In this document: positions 49,201-64,000 of the stretch, one piece after another
How the letters are laid out: each line of letters starts with the position of its first letter
Numbering within the stretch: position 1 is the first letter of the stretch
Source: Chrysomallon squamiferum
Taxonomy: Eukaryota; Mollusca; Gastropoda; Neomphalida; Peltospiridae
NCBI GenBank assembly: GCA_012295275.1
Contig: CM022673.1
Coordinates: 19,459,810 to 19,523,809, forward strand
Length of the DNA stretch: 64,000 bases
Direction of reading: 5' to 3'
Notes under the pieces: model-generated
Database searches by the model: none
Seen by the model: only the letters and a program-made list of their open reading frames with translations
What the model was told of the DNA's origin: nothing
Position numbers and translations under genes: made by a program

Positions 49201-52200
49201 TAATTTTAGCCACCTTTTCCATTCAACCTCATCTACAGTTTCACAGACAAAAGGAAACAACAAAATAGACTAATAGTGTGTAGTATATTTATGTCTGCTT
49301 CAGTATACACAAACAATACAATCTTTGATACTTTTGAAATGTGTAACATGTTAAATATTTTTGTAAGGGGCCAGATTGGCCCAAACATTTTGGTATTTTG
49401 GTCCTCAGAATTGTTTTACTTGTTACTGCTATGTCTGTGTAATCATTGTCTCCTACTGATAATTAGTCATAATCATAATACATCTCCACATTGTAAATGA
49501 TTGGTTACCTACATCCTTTGTTCTAATGAGAGCTAGGGGGAGGTTTCAATTTGTATCAACAATGTTCCAGTAGTCTATAGAGAGCAATATAATGGCTATA
49601 AATTAAAATATACATTGGGGCCAGAAATGCCTGGTAACCAGAATTACCTCACCTTAACCTATTTGTCATTGTGATAACTGCTTTTGTTACTGTTGAAAAA
49701 TATTAGTTCATTTGACAAATTTGACAAACCTGTGCTAATAAAGGGTAGAGTAAACTTCAAGATAACCAAATTATATTTAAAATATATAATGATAGTGCAA
49801 AAATGAGCAAATTGTGACATTATAGACATAATATATGAAGATGGGCAGTAACTTTTTTCAGCTATATGCAGATACAAAAATATGACTTCTATAAAATTAC
49901 CATAATTAAGAAAAATATTATTTATTATTATTAGTTATGATAATGAATGTCATTGTTATTACAGGAGGACAGAGGAACTGGATGCAAGTGGTGTGTAATG
50001 GAGGAATAGCTACACAATTTGCACTATTGTACATACTTGAAACTGGTTGTGTAGAGAAACCCATTGATTTCCAGGCATACTACCTGTCGTCTTGGTTTTC
50101 TGTTGCAGTGCTGGGTTCATTGGCATGTTGTTGTGGGGACACATTTTCATCTGAGATTGGCTCAGTGGTTGGCTCTGGAGATCCATGGCTTATAACAACA
50201 TTCCAAAAGGTTCCTCGAGGTAACATTGTTGTCAGCATTTTCAAAAGTTAAAATTATTAAATTTGAACTAGTTATTATTTAAAAATATCTAAAAGAACAT
50301 TGCTTCATTACAAATCAAAACTAAATTTAATTATTTGTATTAAACTTAAAAAAAAAAAAAGATGTATAAACAAATGTCATATTTTCTCAAAATTAGTAGA
50401 AGTTGGCCAAAAATATTTTGAGAAATGCTTGGTTTTTCATGTCAAAATTGGCAAATGAATCAGTTTTGAGATTTTCCCTCTATTTTTTTTATCTATCTGT
50501 TATACATTCCTATTCTTGGTGCATCAATATAATGTTTATTTTTTCCCTGCATTATTATTATGCAGAAAAAGGCAGTTTTGCATGCTTTTAAACTTGAGAC
50601 AATCCCTGACAAATCAAGCCTCACTAGAAAGCTTGAAACATCATCATTACATATATGGGCATGAATGTTAATATGTTAAAATCTGTGCTTTTCAACCTCT
50701 TAGATTGCTTAGAACACATCCCCTGTAATGTTCAGCAGTGTAAGCTATTTTTATCACATGGAAGCAATGACAAAGTCATGCCATTTGTTGTTGATCTCAG
50801 GGTTCAGTAAAAGATCATTTAATAAACCTATAAATAAATGCATGCACATTGCTTGGCAGCTGACCTAGATAAAAGAAAAAGAAAGATACAGTTATAACAA
50901 TAGCACTGAATATTGATAGAATATTGAATGTAATTGTGCACAGTTTAACTGTTTGATTGAAGAATATTCTTTGGAGCATTTGACAGTGAGATGGATGAGG
51001 ATGAAGATGATTAACTAACTAAGAGACAGATGAAAATTATTTCAACTTTATGGAAAACAACTTCCAAACATAGGAATGCACCTGTTACAGCACTGGAATA
51101 GGGTAGGAAACAAGGCAGGATTTGTCAGTCTTCCTTATCACCTGTATGCAGTAAGTGAGGCTCTGGAAAAAAGAAATAAGTAAAAATATATTATTTACTT
51201 AGATCGATAGTTTGTTTTTATTATTGCTTAGAAGAGAAAATATTCATTTATATATAAAATTAAATTTACTGTTGCTGTTCAGTGGAAAAACAATGATTCC
51301 CAGCCTCAAAAATGTTCATACTTACATAAGTAGATAAAGTTGTGTTAAGATATGACTTTTTTGTTTTTCCTATTCTTAATTAATTTTATTCTTGATTTTT
51401 ACTTTCATTTTGTTTCTATGCCATAATCACTCCAAATTTAGTGTATCTGAATTCATGTATACTGTGCAGGTTTGAGCCTTTTTTCCAAACATGGGAATTA
51501 CATTACCAGTTATTTTTATTATAGAAACACTCAGAATAATTTCATTATCTTTAAGCTGTTAGATAAGCCCATTTAATCAGCTCTATCAGAGTAACATATT
51601 TTTCCTTTTAAGTCATGCAACCCAAAGAATAATGGTTGTACAGGTTCTTGAACATTCTTAACAATATTTAAACCATCTTCATTATTTTTCTAATAAAGGT
51701 ATTGTATTCATATTAGAAGAATATCATAACAATGTTGATATCTTTAAGTTGGCCAAATTAAATCAAGATCTGTCCATATTTAACTACAGTAAATACCCAC
51801 AAATAAACTGAATACTCTGAAAGCCATTTTCTGCATTTTAAGGTTTCTACCCTCAGTGCTTTTATCATGCCATAATTACCTTAGTATTGATGGATCTTCT
51901 ATTATAATACATCATAAGAAAGCAGAAATGCTGCTATTTTAAGTGGTTCTATAACTCATTTTTTATTATTATTTTTTTTTTTTTGTGACTCATTTTGTGA
52001 AAACATGACACAAATGTACATCACTTGAACGTGTATTAGGAAATTTAAGCAATTTGTAAGAACTTGGCCAACTTCATTTAGGATTAAAGATGTAATTAAT
52101 ACATTTTAAAAATTTACATGTTACACATATAGTAATTAAATAATTTTAAAAAAGATAGAATTTCCTTTTCAAATAGTATGAAAGAATAACTTTGTGTAAT

Positions 52201-53699
52201 TTTTTTAGGAACAAATGGTGGTGTATCAATAATTGGAACACTTAGTAGCATTTTTGCAGGGATTCTTGTGGGACTTTCTTATTATGTTACTTTATTGTTA
52301 TGTGTGCCACAATTGGCCCTAGAAGAAAGTCCTGTACAATGGCCCATTGTTATTCTCGGAGGAGCAGGGGGTCTTCTTGGAACCATGATTGATTCATTCT
52401 TAGGAGCAACATGTCAGTATTCAGGTATCCTGATAATATCAAATGATCATTTTTTTACTTAATGTTATTACTCATTCTTCTTTTTTTTTTCTTTATTATT
52501 ACTTCATTTTTCTTATTTTGTTTGCTCTTAGCATTTAGAAAAGTAATTTTTGTTTTGTTTTTTTTGTTATGGGAAAATGTTAATAAAATGCGGTAATATT
52601 AATTAATTTATTTAAAAACCACATTCTGGTTATAGAGCTACAGTCAAGTCACAGGGTTTTTTTTTTGGATATATTTATATAGTCATTTTAAAAAATATGC
52701 TTAAATCATCCTGGCTTGTTTTACCCATGTCATCAGATGAATGCACCACACTTGGTCTGAATAGATTAACATGGCAGTTGCATGCAGTTCTAAAAACTGT
52801 TCCCTTTCAATGGATGCTAGTTTCAGGCCATTGGATAACTTAATTGTCTTTACATTCAAATGCTGATGAAAAAGAGGAAGGAAATGTGTTAAGGCAGAAT
52901 GTGCTAGAGGCAATCCATCAATCCAAACAGCCATTAATGGTATTAAAGAAGTGAATGAAATGTCAAAAAACTACTCACAAAATGTTGGTGGTTGGTAAGA
53001 CAAATTCTGAATTGATCTTAGTTTCTGAGATAGTAGATTTTGTCAATTAATATATTTCTTTAACAGAAAATTTATATGTTCATACTCACTTCCCTCATTG
53101 CACATAAACTGGGAGCACCAACCTGGAAATGCCGTTTTGAGGATTATATGATAGTTTGCATATTTAAACCAAAAGTGATCTGTTTGGCTCCCATTATGTG
53201 ATGTATTGCCAATAGACATCAGCATCCCTCTGTGATCATCACTAAGAGCTTTGTATCAAAAATATGACATCACACATAATTATGTAACACTTAGCCTAAG
53301 GATGATTTAAAACCAAGGCAGGTCAAAAAGTGAGATGGATTGTCACTATAATAAAAACCAACCATCAAGTAAATTTTGATATGTTGGTACTAAATAACAG
53401 ACAAATGTATTTTTCATGATTGTAGGTCTTTAAAAATGAAAAAAAAATTACAATGCAAAATTCTCTTTAGCCTTTAAAATCTTTAAATTATAGTTAAATG
53501 TTTACTAAATAAAAAATTATTTTCAGGTTATAACAAAAATCGTCACTGCGTCGTGGAACATCCAGGTCCAGATGTGGAACATATCAGTGGATGTCAGTTA
53601 CTGAATAATCACAGTGTTAATCTGTTGTCCTCACTGGTCACTGGTCTTACCCTACCAAACATTGCCTACTTCTCATACTTGTATTTAAATGATTTATAG
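46201..53699 (+). CDS. TMEM19: TMEM19, DUF92-family multi-pass membrane protein
   Basis: Six coding exons: 46201-46258, 47539-47649, 48815-48952, 49965-50219, 52209-52424 and 53527-53699. Every junction is phase 1 and splits a codon beginning with G; together they encode 316 residues (the human protein is about 336). Family marks include PWRWLFA, GGQRNWMQVVCNGG, GDTFSSEIG (usually GDTWASEVG), TNGGVS, DSFLGATCQYS and the closing NNHSVNLLSS. About eight hydrophobic segments fit membrane helices, among them GLAVGFILSLGNLCF, IFAGILVGLSYYV and PIVILGGAGGLLGTM. The first exon is the least certain: the frame is open back to an acceptor at about 46137, so translation may begin further upstream. DUF92 includes plant VTE6, a phytyl-phosphate kinase; the animal function is not established. 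A polyadenylation-like AATAAA lies at 54329. The intron at 48.5-48.8 kb holds a minisatellite. Confidence 0.95.
48507..48789. repeat. Minisatellite, four copies of a 62-77 bp unit, in a TMEM19 intron
   Basis: Copies begin at 48507, 48584, 48646 and 48723, each starting GATTGTTTTTACACTTACTG or a close variant and ending with ATTTAGATATTCATTTGTAA. The second copy lacks about fifteen bases (the AAGTACATATCA part) and the fourth is the most diverged. It ends just before the acceptor of the third coding exon (48815). Confidence 0.9.
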
Positions 53700-56190
53700 T
53701 TGTCTCCTAAAAAGAATAATGCAAAACAAGACTCGATATTTATGTAAAGTCGTGTTCAGTAGGATAAAATAAGCTCAATACAATAGATATTTTTTATTCA
53801 TTTATGTCTGAAAATTTTTACATAACATACTGCAAGCAGACCTATTAATGTACTCTTCACACATTCACATTCACTGGTTTAGATAACCTACTGCCATTTC
53901 AGAAGTAATAGCATTTGGTGTTTAAATACTTACTTTAATTTGACAGTAGCATATATAGCACACAATATTACTTGCTACCATAATTTCCATTATTCTTGTC
54001 ATTTTGATATGTTTATAATTTACAGAGAAATTTTCATTTTCCACTTGAGTTATTTTGGAGATAAACATTTTTGTTATTTTATAGGATAATTATTCTCAGA
54101 ATAATTTAAATAGGTTTCATTTCTTTTCTTTCTCTTTTGTTGTTGTAATTAAAATTTATTTTAGAAGAGAAATTCAATGGAAACAGATCAGATTTAATGT
54201 AAAGTTTGCTTCTGTTCTGAATGATTGCCTTGGAATGATTTGTTTGCATTCTAATCAGCATGAAAACATTTGTCTCTGTTTTACATAGGTTGTGGTAATA
54301 ATGAAAATGTTATTTAGTTTGATGTCTTAATAAATTAATGAATTTAATGGCTTTTTCAGCTACTAACGTAACATGTATTCCAGAAATATCCAGAAGTTAC
54401 ATACTGCTACAAGTATAGGTAGGTTCTAAAAGATAATAATCAGAATGGTAAACTTGAACAATCATAAGATAAAGCAAATACAACACAGTTGTCCTTAATG
54501 AACATAGAAATTAACTTTCTTATTTCATTACATTATGTTATAATAAAACCCAAACTTCTGGGTCCTATGAAGCTGTTGAATGGGACAAAGGTCTCTAGCA
54601 GAGTTTAAAAATTTAATTTTTAAAATAAACACCTTGAAAGAATAAATTCAGTTTTTAACACTCACCATTTTATAATTTTGTTTTCCTTAAGCATGAAAAT
54701 TAAAGTCAAACTTAATGACTAAAGTGTAAATGTTTTCTGAGCTGAAAATCTTTTCAAATTTGGGCAAAATTGAAGGATCTTGGGAAAGCCTGTTATAGCT
54801 TACTGAAATTTTAATATTTGTGTACAAATATAATACCTTAAGATAGAGTTCTAATTCATCAGTCTAAAAACCATGTGGTAGCTTTTAAAAGCCTACTGTA
54901 AGAGTCCCATCTAGTCATAAACATCTTTTACTGTTGACAGTATCAGTAACCATTTTCATGAATATGTTGTAACAATACTTCATTAAAAAAGAAATGCATA
55001 AAATTAATAAAGTTTTTATTTGTAGTAGATGTTTTATGATTTGGATTAAATAAAATTGGTAAGATCTGTTCAATAACTACAAGCAAGAAAGTTATATCAA
55101 AAATGCGTAGCTAAAACTGGTATATTATTTCTTTTTAAAATAGTTAATAAAATGCTCAACTAATCTGCCATTACATTATTATTACTGAAGCCAACAGAAA
55201 ATTTTGGTATTTTAATTTTCAGTCTCATTAAATGTTATTTATCCAGTTTTCTTCTATTACAAGTCAATTATCTCTAAAACAACAACAACAAAACTTCAGT
55301 AGTCAAGGTGTAAAATGGCAGTGTTCTAATGTTTTGTAACACTATTGTTTTATTGTTGTGCTTTGTCATGGTTGCCCTGAAATAATCTAATAACTTGAAT
55401 GCACAAAGAAAAGTATTAGATCATTTATTCACACCATCAGTGGTACACATTAACTTTTCTTGTATATTTGCTGATGTAACAGAAAAACAAGTTTACTGCT
55501 GTCGACCACAGATAACTTCTCATTTATCATCATTTCACTATAATCAATCAAGACAGCATATTAAGGACAACCACATGCAAACACACACACACAACCTCCC
55601 CACCCCTCAAAATGCACCATACAGGTTATGTCCTTAAAGAGACCAAATAAATAATTCTGCCTAAGAAATGTTTAATTTAACAGTAACAGTAAGGTATCAT
55701 ATGCTGAGCATAAAAGAAATGTTATATTAGTATTATATTAACAACTGGATCAGTAATGAATCAGTCTGTCATAATCATTACTGAATACTATAACAAAAAT
55801 AGGCCCATGGCCATGCCAAAAGTAACTCGAAGATAACCAAGAGTATTTGACAATTTCTTTCCAATAATTGTATAAAACACAAATGTTATATGGGTAAAAT
55901 GAGCCTCAAATTATAAATTATCATGGATAACCCATAACAAAATGTTTAAAAAAAAAAAATACAAGAAATGTTAAATGATAAACTTGCATGATTTAAACTG
56001 ACAGTTACTTGCTGATGTAAGTAATGTTACTAGTGTAATAAAAAATCTTTGAAATGGCACTGTTTATCCAGGTAAATTTGTTTTATACTTCAGGATAGTG
56101 TGTAATTTTGCTACTGTGCAATTTTGCTGGCTTACTGGTTTCACCAATTTCAACAACTGAAGATTTTATTTCTTTTTTTTTCTTAAATGT
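53700..56190. other. Convergent region between TMEM19 and DDX42
   Basis: Contains the 3' untranslated regions of both genes. The TMEM19 side has an AATAAA at 54329-54334. No further gene, RNA or clear repeat was recognised; a CA-rich short stretch lies near 55580. Confidence 0.6.

Positions 56191-64000
<7,810 letters not shown>

Noticed and set aside
52701-53225. Two - strand open frames of 60-77 residues in a TMEM19 intron
   Set aside because: No recognised motifs, no matching splice sites, and composition like the surrounding intron.

Overview
This is a gene-bearing stretch of an animal nuclear genome. It is AT-rich, with long introns, many microsatellites, GT-AG introns and three recognisable animal genes (progranulin, TMEM19, DDX42). 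The immune-type gene at the left combines CARD, TRADD-N-like and LRR parts, and there are pogo/Tigger and Tc1-like DNA transposons. Together these fit a lophotrochozoan invertebrate, most likely a mollusc. That placement is an inference from gene content; no species can be named.

Layout, left to right: (1) about 0.8-9.7 kb, + strand: a five-exon gene encoding about 1,030 residues, with an MDA5/RIG-I-type CARD, a TRADD-N-like domain, the C-terminal half of an NLR NOD module without any visible ATPase core, and leucine-rich repeats. (2) 12.4-22.2 kb: two head-to-head paralogous genes (- strand 12378-14786, + strand 17566-22157). They share one intron position and phase and a CpG-containing intergenic promoter region with an RFX X-box-like palindrome. 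The + gene intron holds a complete-looking pogo/Tigger transposon with TA target duplication, two SINE-like relics, and a relic of a multicopy ORF family. (3) 26.3-41.4 kb, - strand: a greatly expanded progranulin gene, 19 coding exons and about 1,329 residues, with 16 full granulin domains plus an N-terminal half domain. Twelve near-identical 231-bp exons lie in a roughly 730-bp tandem array. (4) 46.2-53.7 kb, + strand: TMEM19 (DUF92 family), six coding exons. (5) 56.2-64 kb, - strand: the 3' part of DDX42, from just before helicase motif III to the KKSRWD C-terminus; the N-terminal part lies beyond the window.

Neighbouring genes do not form a pathway. Two are plausibly linked to defence or cell growth: the CARD/TRADD-N/LRR protein is likely an intracellular immune adaptor or sensor, and granulins are secreted growth factors that act on blood cells in snails. 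TMEM19 and DDX42 are housekeeping genes. The two most striking features are the NLR-like gene that has lost its nucleotide-binding core while joining RIG-I-type CARD and TRADD-N-type domains, and the mosaic tandem amplification of granulin exon units. All exon models were made by eye from splice sites and reading-frame phase; coding lengths of the complete models sum to whole codons.
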